From positions 1 to 64,000 of the forward strand of contig NZ_LZSY01000104.1 in assembly GCF_001665625.1 (NCBI RefSeq): a stretch of 64,000 bases of DNA, read 5' to 3'. Position numbers and translations under genes: made by a program. Below the pieces are notes generated by a model. The model saw only the letters and a list, made by a program, of their open reading frames with translations. It had not been told where the DNA came from and did not search any database. Below are positions 37,793 through 45,997 of this stretch, piece after piece. Numbering within the stretch: the first letter of the stretch is position 1; the number at the start of each line of letters is the position of its first letter. Origin of the DNA: Mycolicibacterium peregrinum. GTDB lineage: Bacteria > Actinomycetota > Actinomycetes > Mycobacteriales > Mycobacteriaceae.

Positions 37793-38269
37793 GTGTCAAA
37801 GTCCACAGATCTGCAGCAGTCGGCTGAGCAACTCGCCTTGGTGCTCAGCAGTCACGGCATGCAGAAGATGACCGCCCGCGTGCTCGCCACCCTGCTGTTC
37901 AGCGAACAACCCAGCGTCACGATGGCCGAACTGGCCGAGACCCTGCAGGCCAGCGCCGGGGCGATCTCGGGTTCACTCAAGATGCTCACGTCCGTCGGCC
38001 TTGCCGAGCGGGTTCCCGCCCCGGCAAGCCGGCGTGAGCACTTCCGCTTACGCGACGACGCTTGGGCGGTCCTGTTCACCAGCCAGAACGAGACGATCGC
38101 GGCAATGCAGGCCGCCGCGGACACCGGCATCGCCGCCGCTGACCGCACCAGCCCGGCCCATCACCGACTGACGCAGATGCGCGATTTCTACACGTTCCTG
38201 ATGGCCGAACTTCCCGCTGTCCTCGACCGCTGGCAGCACCAGAACGATCAGGGAAGCAAGCCGACCTGA
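37793..38269 (+). CDS. GbsR/MarR-family regulator of the ABC exporter
   Basis: 158 residues from GTG 37793, with GAGGAGG 8 nt upstream. Winged helix: MTARVLATLLFSEQPSVTMAELAETLQASAGAISGSLKMLTSVGLAERV. It is divergent from the exporter operon and likely represses it until a substrate is bound. The 3' end overlaps the converging TetR gene by 22 bp. TTG 37760 is the upstream limit of the frame but is less likely. Confidence 0.85.
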   Translation: MSKSTDLQQSAEQLALVLSSHGMQKMTARVLATLLFSEQPSVTMAELAETLQASAGAISGSLKMLTSVGLAERVPAPASRREHFRLRDDAWAVLFTSQNETIAAMQAAADTGIAAADRTSPAHHRLTQMRDFYTFLMAELPAVLDRWQHQNDQGSKPT

Positions 38270-38850
38270 CGGTAGACGGCCCGCAGATAGCGGCGCATCT
38301 CCTCGGTGTCGGGCGGGTCGGGTTGCAGCACGCGGTAGGTTATCGCACCGACCATCATGTCGATCGACACGTCGAAATCGGTTTCGGCAGGCACAGTTCC
38401 ACACTCGCGTGCGCGCTCAAGTAAGCGAGCGGCGAGCTTGCGGCGCGGCGCGATGTAGCGGTCCCAGTACACCGCCATGAGCGCCGGATGGCTGACCGCC
38501 GATCCGAGAACTCGGGCGACCAGCGCCCGGTAGTGCGGCGTGGTCGTCGTGACGGCGGCGCTTTCTATGGCCGCCTCGACGAGTTCGTAGGGCGACTCGA
38601 CATCGATCTCCTCCGGTGAGGCCCAGCCCACCTCTTCGGCGATCAACGTCTCCATGGCCGCAGCGATCAACTCTTCCTTGGTCGACCACCGCCGGTAGAT
38701 GGTCGGCTTGCCGACACCGGCGCGCTTGGCGATCTGCTCGATGCTGGAACCCTCGACACCACGCTCGATGAACAGGTCCAGCGCTGCCTGCAGGATCGCG
38801 CGATCGGCGCCCGCATCGCGCGGCCGGCCCCGGCCGGGCGGCGTGGTCAT
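38248..38850 (-). CDS. TetR-family regulator of the flavin monooxygenase operon
   Basis: 200 residues from ATG 38850, inside the stop of the upstream monooxygenase (ATGA). HTH: AALDLFIERGVEGSSIEQIAKRAGVGKPTIYRRW. As second gene of the operon it likely autorepresses through the dyad upstream of the monooxygenase. Confidence 0.88.
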   Translation of the reverse strand: MTTPPGRGRPRDAGADRAILQAALDLFIERGVEGSSIEQIAKRAGVGKPTIYRRWSTKEELIAAAMETLIAEEVGWASPEEIDVESPYELVEAAIESAAVTTTTPHYRALVARVLGSAVSHPALMAVYWDRYIAPRRKLAARLLERARECGTVPAETDFDVSIDMMVGAITYRVLQPDPPDTEEMRRYLRAVYRQVGLLP

Positions 38851-40358
38851 CGTACCGACCCTGAGCTCAAAGCTGTTGCCAGCCAACGGTCGAGGCCGGC
38901 CTTGTCGGCGGGACTCCCCCGCCAGGCCAGGTGGGCGTCGGGCCTGATCAGCATGGCCTCTGTGCCGCCGTGGTGCAGCGCCACGACGAATTCGCCTAGG
39001 TGAACCCGCAGGAGTTCGAGGTCATGGGGCACGCCGTCGGGCAACAGTAGCGCCCAACGGCCGCCGAGCTCACTGTGCAACCGGGTGGCGGTGCCGTCCG
39101 CGCGCGTGCACTGCCGATCGGCAATGCGATCCCCTGGTCGCGGTTTGTGGCCACCACCGCCGAGCGGACCTTTCCGATAACTCACCCACAGCTGCGATGT
39201 GGTGTACGTCGTCCACCGCTGGATGAACGACAGGCCGAACAGTCGAATGGCCACCTGGTCGCGCAGGAAGCGGCCCACCCGGTTGCTGGCCACGTTCATC
39301 CGGGTCACCGCGCTGGTCCCGCGCAGCACTTCGGTGGCCAGAGGCCTGCGCTCGGCCGCGTACGTGTCGATCAGTTTGTCGGAGGCGAGCTTTCGTATCA
39401 CGAGGGCCAGTTTGAACGCCAGATTCTCGGCATCGCCTATACCGGTCAACATGCCCTGCCCGCCGAACGGCGCATGGGCGTGCGCGGCGTCCCCGGCGAT
39501 GAGGATCCGCCCGTTGCGGTATCTGTCGGCGAGTCTGCGGTGAACGGTGAACACCGACAGCCACTCGGCGTCTCCGACGCTGACACTGCGCCCGGTCCGC
39601 TGCGGCACAACGTATTCGATGCGTGCGCGGATCTCGTTGTCGCTCGGCTTTTGGTCCGAGATGGGGTCGTAGACGAACAAACGCCACAGATCGTCACGAC
39701 CGCTCGGGTCCGGCATCGGCATCGCGCCCACCAACCCGTCGGGGTGGATCCACCCGGTCGTCCCGCTGCGGTCCACGTCCCAATCCAGGTGCACGTCGGC
39801 CAGCAGGAAACGCTCGGAGAGCTTGACGCCGGGAAACCCGATGGCCGCCTGTTGCCTCGTCACGCTGGAGGTGCCGTCGCATCCGACGAGCCACTTCGCG
39901 CGGACGCGTTCACCATCTGACAGTTCGGCGACGACGGCGTCGCCGTCCTCTCGCGCGGCGATCAAACCCCGGCCCCATTCCGGTTCGACGCCGAGCTCGG
40001 CCAGTCGGGCCCGCAGCGCCGCTTCGACCTTGGCCTGCGACACCACCATGGGCGGTGCGGCGGTCCGCATGCCGGGGTCGCCGAACTCCAGGGTCATCAC
40101 GGGACGGTCGCCGAGATAGGTGGTGATGCGCATCGCGCGTAACGACTCGCTGGGCAGCGTTCCCAGCGCGCCGATGCGGCCCAGCACTTCCGAGCCGCGC
40201 GCGTGCAGGAAGTTGGCCCGCGATGTGATCGCCGGCCCCTGCGCGCGGTCGACGACGCGGACTGAGATGCCATGTAGGCGCAACGAGCAGGCCAACGTCA
40301 GCCCCGTAGGGCCGGCGCCGACCACGATCACATCGGGGTTCTCATCCGAGAAGGACAC
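38847..40358 (-). CDS. FAD-dependent class A monooxygenase
   Basis: 503 residues. FAD site VVGAGPTGLTLACSL at the start, GCDGTSSVTRQ in the middle and RILIAGDAAHAHAPFGGQGMLTGIGDAENLAFK, i.e. GxGxxG, DG and GD motifs. These flavoproteins hydroxylate aromatics or inactivate drugs such as rifamycins. The substrate is unknown here. ATG 40358; a TetR-type dyad overlaps its promoter. Confidence 0.92.
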   Translation of the reverse strand: MSFSDENPDVIVVGAGPTGLTLACSLRLHGISVRVVDRAQGPAITSRANFLHARGSEVLGRIGALGTLPSESLRAMRITTYLGDRPVMTLEFGDPGMRTAAPPMVVSQAKVEAALRARLAELGVEPEWGRGLIAAREDGDAVVAELSDGERVRAKWLVGCDGTSSVTRQQAAIGFPGVKLSERFLLADVHLDWDVDRSGTTGWIHPDGLVGAMPMPDPSGRDDLWRLFVYDPISDQKPSDNEIRARIEYVVPQRTGRSVSVGDAEWLSVFTVHRRLADRYRNGRILIAGDAAHAHAPFGGQGMLTGIGDAENLAFKLALVIRKLASDKLIDTYAAERRPLATEVLRGTSAVTRMNVASNRVGRFLRDQVAIRLFGLSFIQRWTTYTTSQLWVSYRKGPLGGGGHKPRPGDRIADRQCTRADGTATRLHSELGGRWALLLPDGVPHDLELLRVHLGEFVVALHHGGTEAMLIRPDAHLAWRGSPADKAGLDRWLATALSSGSVR

Positions 40359-40370
40359 AAGAATATAGTA

Positions 40371-40385
40371 ACGATACCGTTCCGT
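40371..40385. promoter_or_regulatory. Candidate TetR operator of the monooxygenase operon
   Basis: ACGATACCGTTCCGT is a 15-bp dyad (10 of 14 paired positions match). On the minus strand it ends just before TACTAT, a possible -10, so a bound TetR would block transcription. Confidence 0.5.
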
Positions 40386-40434
40386 AATTTAAAGAGCAGC
40401 CCGCCATGCCGCTCGGCCCGGCTATCTTCGGTCC

Positions 40435-41259
40435 ATGAGCGCCGATGCAGCTGAGCACATGCGGGTCGAGAGCCTGTACCGGTATCCGATCAAGTCAATG
40501 CTCGGGGAGAGCGTGGAAACGTTGTCCGTCAACGCCGGCGGAGCAGAGGGTGACCGAAAGTTCGCACTCATCGACGAATCCAGCGGCCGGGTGGCGAGCG
40601 CGAAGCAGGCCCGGCTATGGCGGACCCTCCTGTCGTGCGGCGCTGTCACCGAACAGCGGCGCGTACGCATCCACCTACCGGACGGCAGCACGACGACGAC
40701 CGACGAGGACGGTGTCGACGACGTGTTGTCACAGTTCGTGGGGCGGTCGGTCCGACTGATCGACAGCAGGCCCGCCGGCGCTTCCATCGAGCGCGCAGAC
40801 CCCGATCAAGTGCTCGACAAAGGCGTCGACGCAGAGGTCGACGCTCCGATCCTGGAGCTGGGTCTGGCAACCCCGGGAGACTCCTTCACCGATCTGGCTC
40901 CTGTGCATGCCGTCACCACCGCGACCCTCGAGCGCATCGGCGTCGAGGCCGCGCGCTACCGGCCCAATCTGGTGATCGCCACGCCACCCGGTTTTCCCGC
41001 ATACGCCGAGAACGAGTGGACCGATCAGATCCTCACCGTGGGCGGAGTGCGGCTACGGGCCATGGGACCAACTCCCCGCTGCGTCATTCCGACCCTCGAG
41101 CACGGTGCTCTGCCCCGGGCGCCACACGCGCTCCGGACTCCCGCAGCCGAGAATCGGGTCGACGCCTTCGGCCTCGGCCTTCTGCCGTGCGCCGGCACGT
41201 ACCTTCAGGTGCTCACCGCAGGCACCCTGCAGATCGGCGACCCGGTCTCACTCGACTGA
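40435..41259 (+). CDS. MOSC-domain protein
   Basis: 274 residues. N-terminal beta-barrel domain (VESLYRYPIKSMLGESVETLSV) and MOSC domain with the conserved Cys in GPTPRCVIPTLEHG. Relatives (mARC/YiiM-like) bind molybdenum cofactor and reduce N-hydroxylated compounds; activity here is inferred. Divergent from the monooxygenase, 76 bp apart. Confidence 0.88.
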   Translation: MSADAAEHMRVESLYRYPIKSMLGESVETLSVNAGGAEGDRKFALIDESSGRVASAKQARLWRTLLSCGAVTEQRRVRIHLPDGSTTTTDEDGVDDVLSQFVGRSVRLIDSRPAGASIERADPDQVLDKGVDAEVDAPILELGLATPGDSFTDLAPVHAVTTATLERIGVEAARYRPNLVIATPPGFPAYAENEWTDQILTVGGVRLRAMGPTPRCVIPTLEHGALPRAPHALRTPAAENRVDAFGLGLLPCAGTYLQVLTAGTLQIGDPVSLD

Positions 41260-41344
41260 CCCACCTCCCACGGTGATGCGTGTGGTTCCGTGCCGAGACC
41301 GCACAGCAGACCACCAGCACCCTTGCCAAAGGTTCCGACCAATT

Positions 41345-41360
41345 ACTAGGATATCCAAGT
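41345..41360. promoter_or_regulatory. 16-bp dyad in the mmsA promoter region
   Basis: ACTAGGATATCCAAGT matches its complement at 14 of 16 positions around the core GGATATCC. It lies ~55 bp upstream of mmsA and is a good candidate for the operator of the valine-degradation operon; the regulator is not identified. Confidence 0.55.
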
Positions 41361-41414
41361 ATCTCGGGTGAGCCCCGAGTTGCCACCACTGCGCACAATC
41401 CTGGACGGAATGTC

Positions 41415-42935
41415 ATGACTACACAGATTCCCCACTTCATCAACGGCCAGCGCACCACCGCCGGGTCGACCCGTACCGCCGATGTGCTCAATCCCAGCAC
41501 CGGCGAGGTGCAGGCACAGGTGGTCCTGGCGTCGGCCGCCGATGTCGACGCCGCCGTCGCCGGTGCCGTCGAGGCCCAGAAAGAATGGGCCGCCTACAAC
41601 CCGCAGCGCCGCGCCCGGGTGTTGATGAAGTTCATCGAACTGGTGCACCAGAATGCCGACGAGTTGGCCGAGATGCTGTCCCTGGAGCACGGCAAGACCG
41701 TCGCGGACTCACACGGCGACATCCAGCGCGGCCTTGAGGTCATCGAGTTCTCGGTCGGCATCCCCCACCTGCTCAAGGGCGAGTTCACCGAGGGCGCGGG
41801 CACCGGCATCGATGTGTACTCGATCCGCCAGCCCCTGGGCGTGGTCGCGGGCATCACCCCGTTCAACTTCCCGGCGATGATCCCGCTGTGGAAGGCCGGC
41901 CCGGCGCTGGCATGCGGAAATGCGTTCGTGCTCAAGCCTTCCGAGCGTGACCCCTCGGTGCCGCTGCGGCTGGCCGAGCTGTTCATCGAGGCGGGTCTGC
42001 CCGCCGGTGTGTTCCAGGTGGTGCAGGGCGACAAGGAAGCCGTCGACGCCATCCTCGAGCACCCCGAGATCAAGGCCGTCGGCTTCGTCGGCAGCTCTGA
42101 CATCGCGCAGTACATCTATTCGGGCGCGGCCGCCCACGGCAAGCGGGCCCAGTGCTTCGGCGGTGCGAAGAACCACATGATCGTGATGCCCGACGCCGAT
42201 CTGGACCAGGCCGTCGACGCATTGATCGGCGCCGGTTACGGCAGCGCCGGCGAGCGCTGCATGGCCATCAGCGTCGCAGTGCCGGTCGGTGAAGAGACCG
42301 CGAACCGCCTGCGCGCCAGGCTCGTCGAGCGGGTCAACCAGCTACGGGTCGGGCACAGCCTCGATCCCAAGGCCGACTACGGGCCACTGGTCACCGGCGC
42401 CGCGCTGGAGCGGGTGCGCGACTACATCGGCCAGGGCGTCGAGGCCGGTGCCGAACTCGTGGTCGACGGCCGCGAACGGGCCAGCAGCGAGCTGACTTTC
42501 GGTGACGCGAGCCTGGAGAAGGGCTACTTCATCGGCCCCACCCTGTTCGACAACGTCACCACCGACATGTCGATCTACACCGACGAGATCTTCGGCCCGG
42601 TGTTGTGCATCGTCCGGGCGCATGACTACGAAGAGGCGCTGAAGCTGCCGTCGGAGCACGAGTACGGCAACGGCGTGGCGATCTTCACCCGCGACGGCGA
42701 TGCCGCCCGCGATTTCGTCTCACGCGTGCAGGTCGGCATGGTGGGCGTCAACGTGCCGATCCCGGTTCCGGTGGCCTACCACACCTTCGGCGGCTGGAAG
42801 CGTTCCGGTTTCGGCGATCTCAACCAGCACGGGCCGCATTCGATCCTGTTCTACACCAAGACCAAGACCGTCACCGAGCGGTGGCCGTCGGGCATCAAGG
42901 ATGGCGCCGAGTTCGTCATCCCGACCATGAAGTAG
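41415..42935 (+). CDS. mmsA: Methylmalonate-semialdehyde dehydrogenase
   Basis: 506 residues. CoA-acylating oxidation of methylmalonate semialdehyde to propionyl-CoA in valine breakdown. Catalytic Cys ~282 in GSAGERCMAIS; NAD site PFNFPAMIPLWKAGPALACGN. Counterpart of Rv0753c. ATG 41415 begins the family sequence TTQIPHFINGQ; frames further upstream run through the dyad. First gene of mmsA-fadE9-mmsB. Confidence 0.95.
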   Translation: MTTQIPHFINGQRTTAGSTRTADVLNPSTGEVQAQVVLASAADVDAAVAGAVEAQKEWAAYNPQRRARVLMKFIELVHQNADELAEMLSLEHGKTVADSHGDIQRGLEVIEFSVGIPHLLKGEFTEGAGTGIDVYSIRQPLGVVAGITPFNFPAMIPLWKAGPALACGNAFVLKPSERDPSVPLRLAELFIEAGLPAGVFQVVQGDKEAVDAILEHPEIKAVGFVGSSDIAQYIYSGAAAHGKRAQCFGGAKNHMIVMPDADLDQAVDALIGAGYGSAGERCMAISVAVPVGEETANRLRARLVERVNQLRVGHSLDPKADYGPLVTGAALERVRDYIGQGVEAGAELVVDGRERASSELTFGDASLEKGYFIGPTLFDNVTTDMSIYTDEIFGPVLCIVRAHDYEEALKLPSEHEYGNGVAIFTRDGDAARDFVSRVQVGMVGVNVPIPVPVAYHTFGGWKRSGFGDLNQHGPHSILFYTKTKTVTERWPSGIKDGAEFVIPTMK

Positions 42936-42942
42936 CCAACCC

Positions 42943-44112
42943 GTGAATCTGAACGACCCGTACAGCCTGAGCGAGGACGACCGTGTCATCACCGACACGG
43001 CGGCCGCGTTCGCCGAAAAGCGCATCGCGCCATACGCGTTGGAATGGGATGAGACCCATCACTTCCCCACCGACGTATTGCGCGAGGCGGCCGAACTCGG
43101 CATGGGCGCCATCTACTGCGGCGAGGACGCCGGCGGCAGCGGGCTGCGTCGCCTGGATGCGGTACGCATCTTCGAGCAGCTCGCAGTCGCCGACCCCACC
43201 CTGGCGGCGTTCCTGTCCATCCACAACATGTGCGCGTGGATGGTCGACAGTTTCGGCACCGAGGAGCAACGCAAGACCTGGGTGCCCAGGCTGGCGTCGA
43301 TGGAGGCCATCGCCAGTTACTGCCTGACCGAACCGGGTGCCGGCTCGGACGCGGCCGCGCTGCGGACGCGGGCCGTGCGCGACGGTGACGACTATGTGCT
43401 GGACGGGGTCAAGCAGTTCATCTCGGGGGCCGGCAGCTCGGATGTATATGTGGTGATGGCCCGGACGGGAGCGGACGGCCCGAAGGGCATCTCCGCGTTC
43501 GTCGTCGAAAAGGACGCGCCCGGGCTGAGCTTCGGCGCACAGGAACAGAAGATGGGCTGGAACGCCCAGCCCACCGCACAGGTGATCTTCGAGGGGGTCC
43601 GGGTTCCGGCCGACGCATTGCTCGGCGGCACCGAGGGCACCGGGTTCGGCATCGCGATGAACGGGCTCAACGGCGGGCGGATCAACATCGCCGCCTGCTC
43701 ACTGGGCGGAGCACAGGCCGCCTACGACAAGGCGCTGAGCTACCTGGCCGACCGGCAGGCGTTCGGCGGGGCCCTGCTCGACGAGCCGACCATCCGGTTC
43801 ACCCTCGCCGACATGGCCATGGGTTTGGAAACATCACGAAACATGTTGTGGCGGGCTGCGTCTGCCCTGGATGCAAACCACCCCGACAAGGTGACGTTGT
43901 GCGCCATGGCCAAGCTGTATGTCACCGACACCTGCTACGAGGTGGCGGATCAGGCGCTGCAGTTGCACGGCGGCTACGGCTATCTGCGTGAGTACGGTCT
44001 GGAGAAAATCGTCCGGGATCTGCGGGTGCACCGCATCCTTGAGGGCACCAACGAAATCATGCGCGTGGTCATCGGTCGCTCGGAATCGAGCCGCGCCCGC
44101 AACTCTGCATAG
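42943..44112 (+). CDS. fadE9: Acyl-CoA dehydrogenase (isobutyryl-CoA dehydrogenase type)
   Basis: 389 residues, GTG start 7 bp after mmsA. FAD-binding and catalytic segments: YCLTEPGAGSDAAAL, LQLHGGYGYLREYGLEKIVRDLRVHRILEGTNEIM. Counterpart of Rv0752c (fadE9), here oxidising a valine-derived acyl-CoA to its enoyl form. Confidence 0.93.
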   Translation: MNLNDPYSLSEDDRVITDTAAAFAEKRIAPYALEWDETHHFPTDVLREAAELGMGAIYCGEDAGGSGLRRLDAVRIFEQLAVADPTLAAFLSIHNMCAWMVDSFGTEEQRKTWVPRLASMEAIASYCLTEPGAGSDAAALRTRAVRDGDDYVLDGVKQFISGAGSSDVYVVMARTGADGPKGISAFVVEKDAPGLSFGAQEQKMGWNAQPTAQVIFEGVRVPADALLGGTEGTGFGIAMNGLNGGRINIAACSLGGAQAAYDKALSYLADRQAFGGALLDEPTIRFTLADMAMGLETSRNMLWRAASALDANHPDKVTLCAMAKLYVTDTCYEVADQALQLHGGYGYLREYGLEKIVRDLRVHRILEGTNEIMRVVIGRSESSRARNSA

Positions 44113-44121
44113 GAGACGTAC

Positions 44122-44994
44122 GTGAGCACGATCGCGTTCTTGGGGCTGGGCAACATGGGCGGGCCGATGGCCGCCAACCTGGTCACCGCCGGGCACACCG
44201 TGCACGGTTTCGACCCGGTGCCTGCCGCGCAGGAGTCGGCAAAGACCAACGGCGTCAACGTGTTCGCCACCGGCGCCGAGGCAGTGAGCGGTGCAGACGT
44301 GGTGATCACCATGCTGCCCAACGGGGCGTTGGTGAAGAGCTGCTACGCCGAGGTGCTGCCCGCCGCCGCCGACGGAGCCCTGTTCATCGACAGCTCCACG
44401 ATCTCCGTCGACGACGCCCGCGAGGTGCACAAGGTTGCCCTCGAGCACGGCTTCGCCCAGCTCGACGCCCCGGTCTCCGGCGGGGTCAAGGGCGCGGTGG
44501 CGGGCACGCTCGCGTTCATGGTCGGCGGTACCGATGAAGCAGTTCATGCCGCGCGGCCTGTGCTGGAACCCATGGCGGGCAAGATCATCCATTGCGGTGC
44601 CGCCGGCGCCGGCCAGGCCGCCAAGGTGTGCAACAACATGGTGCTGGCGGTGCAGCAGATCGCCGTCGGAGAGGCATTCGTCCTGGCCGAGAAGCTCGGT
44701 CTGGACAAACAGGCACTGTTCGACGTGATCACCGGTGCGACCGGCAACTGCTGGGCCGTTCACACGAATTGCCCGGTGCCCGGGCCGGTTCCGACCTCCC
44801 CGGCCAACAATGATTTCAAGCCGGGGTTCGCGACGGCACTGATGAACAAGGATCTCGGACTGGCGATGGCGGCCGTGGAATCCACGGGGTCATCGGCACC
44901 GCTGGGCACGCATGCGGCGGAGATCTACGCGAAATTCGCTGAGTCGAATGCCGACAAGGACTTCAGCGCCGTGATCGAGACGCTCCGCACCTGA
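44122..44994 (+). CDS. mmsB: 3-hydroxyisobutyrate dehydrogenase
   Basis: 290 residues, GTG start with GGAGAC upstream. NAD site FLGLGNMGGPMAANL; substrate motif DAPVSGGVKGAVAGTLAFMVGG; catalytic Lys in GQAAKVCNNM. Converts 3-hydroxyisobutyrate to methylmalonate semialdehyde, the substrate of MmsA. Counterpart of Rv0751c. Confidence 0.95.
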   Translation: MSTIAFLGLGNMGGPMAANLVTAGHTVHGFDPVPAAQESAKTNGVNVFATGAEAVSGADVVITMLPNGALVKSCYAEVLPAAADGALFIDSSTISVDDAREVHKVALEHGFAQLDAPVSGGVKGAVAGTLAFMVGGTDEAVHAARPVLEPMAGKIIHCGAAGAGQAAKVCNNMVLAVQQIAVGEAFVLAEKLGLDKQALFDVITGATGNCWAVHTNCPVPGPVPTSPANNDFKPGFATALMNKDLGLAMAAVESTGSSAPLGTHAAEIYAKFAESNADKDFSAVIETLRT

Positions 44995-45005
44995 TTCGTA
45001 GCCCG

Positions 45006-45061
45006 CGTTCGTAACGCGGTGGCGGTGAAATTCGCGTTTCGCCGCCATCCGGTTACGAACG
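45006..45061. repeat. Palindromic repeat, copy 1 (between mmsB and the DUF559 gene)
   Basis: Arms CGTTCGTAACGCGGTGGCGG and the complement of CGTTCGTAACCGGATGGCGG, joined by tgaaattcgcgtttcg, which itself pairs (GAAA/TTTC). The whole forms a hairpin with a stem of about 25 bp. It includes the stop codon of the DUF559 gene (45053-45055) and follows mmsB by 11 bp, so it can terminate both convergent genes. 46 of 51 core bases match copy 2. Confidence 0.8.
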
Positions 45062-45889
45062 TGAGGCCCACGCCTTGGCAAGCTTGCCGAGAAGATTGGC
45101 CTCGCCGTCGCGGCACGTGACTCGAATGACGATCCAACCCATTTCGATCATTGCGTCGAAGCGGGCGACGTCCCTCCGGAGGACATCGGGATCGGTGTGG
45201 TGCTGCCCCTCATATTCCATGGCGATCTTCAGCTCGGGCCAGGCCATGTCTACCTCTCCGATCAACGCGCCGTACTCGTTGTAGATCGGGTGCTGTGTCT
45301 GCGGTGGCGGATACCCTGCCCGAACGACCAACAGCCGCAGCCAGGTTTCCTGCGGAGACTCCGAGCCGGGATCGACCAGGGCGATGCTCGCGCGCGCCTG
45401 TTTCATGCCCTTGCGGCCGGCGTGCCGCTGCGCGGCTGTTTCGATTTCGGCGACGTTCAGGCGGGCAGCACGAGCCAGCGCGTCGATCGCTGCCACCGCG
45501 GTGTCCTCGGGCAGCCGGCGGGCCAGATCGACTGCGGTGCGAGCGGGAGTGGTCAGCCCTATGTCGCCGATCTGACAGATTTCGTCGTCGTCGATCGTGT
45601 CGGCCCACGCGACGACACCCGGGGACCGTCTCCGATTGGTGTCGATGATGTTGGCGGGTAACGCCGGATCAATCCAGCGCGCGCCGAGTAACGCCGACGC
45701 GGAGTAGCCGGCCAGCACACCGTGCCCCCGCGACCGGAGCCAGCAGGCTTTGGCTCGCAGGACTGCGGTGGGCCGGGTTCCGCGCGGGACATAGATGTCC
45801 TTGTGTACCGCGACGAACCGGGCACGGAGATCGTGGCGTGTCAGCCTGCCGGCCGCGACGGCCTCGCTGCCGATGAACGGCTCCACCAT
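45053..45889 (-). CDS. DUF559 endonuclease-like protein with AbiEi-type N-terminus
   Basis: 278 residues. N-terminal part (VEPFIGSEAVAAGRLTRHDLRARFVAVHKDIYVPRG) resembles the winged helix of type IV antitoxin AbiEi-like proteins. The C-terminus (ESPQETWLRLLVVRAG... IGEVDMAWPELKIAMEYEGQHH... FDAMIEMGWIVIRVT) resembles DUF559/Vsr-type nuclease folds, with acidic residues at the expected PD-(D/E)xK positions. Likely a DNA nuclease, function unknown. It stands alone between two copies of a palindromic repeat; its stop lies in one of them. Confidence 0.75.
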   Translation of the reverse strand: MVEPFIGSEAVAAGRLTRHDLRARFVAVHKDIYVPRGTRPTAVLRAKACWLRSRGHGVLAGYSASALLGARWIDPALPANIIDTNRRRSPGVVAWADTIDDDEICQIGDIGLTTPARTAVDLARRLPEDTAVAAIDALARAARLNVAEIETAAQRHAGRKGMKQARASIALVDPGSESPQETWLRLLVVRAGYPPPQTQHPIYNEYGALIGEVDMAWPELKIAMEYEGQHHTDPDVLRRDVARFDAMIEMGWIVIRVTCRDGEANLLGKLAKAWASRS

Positions 45890-45923
45890 GCGGGAGAAGT
45901 GTGCCCGCAGCCACCGACAGCCT

Positions 45924-45983
45924 CGCGCTTGTAACCGGGTGGCGGTGAAATTCGTGTTTGGCCGCCACCCGGTTACGAACGCG
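45924..45983. repeat. Palindromic repeat, copy 2 (between the DUF559 and HAD genes)
   Basis: Arms CGCGCTTGTAACCGGGTGGCGG (45924-45945) and the complement at 45962-45983, joined by TGAAATTCGTGTTTGG. Same orientation as copy 1 and 920 bp away. It lies between the HAD stop (45998) and the DUF559 start (45889), so it can terminate the HAD transcript. Confidence 0.8.
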
Positions 45984-45997
45984 GACGGCGCGAAAAC

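Noticed and set aside
45006-45983. Short peptides of the type VRNRVAAKHEFHRHPVT read through the palindromic repeats
   Set aside because: They are translations of the repeat on one strand, with no start signal, and end at repeat boundaries.
45006-45983. Insertion sequence carrying the DUF559 gene
   Set aside because: No transposase and no target-site duplication visible; the flanking repeats are direct stem-loop copies, not terminal inverted repeats of an IS.
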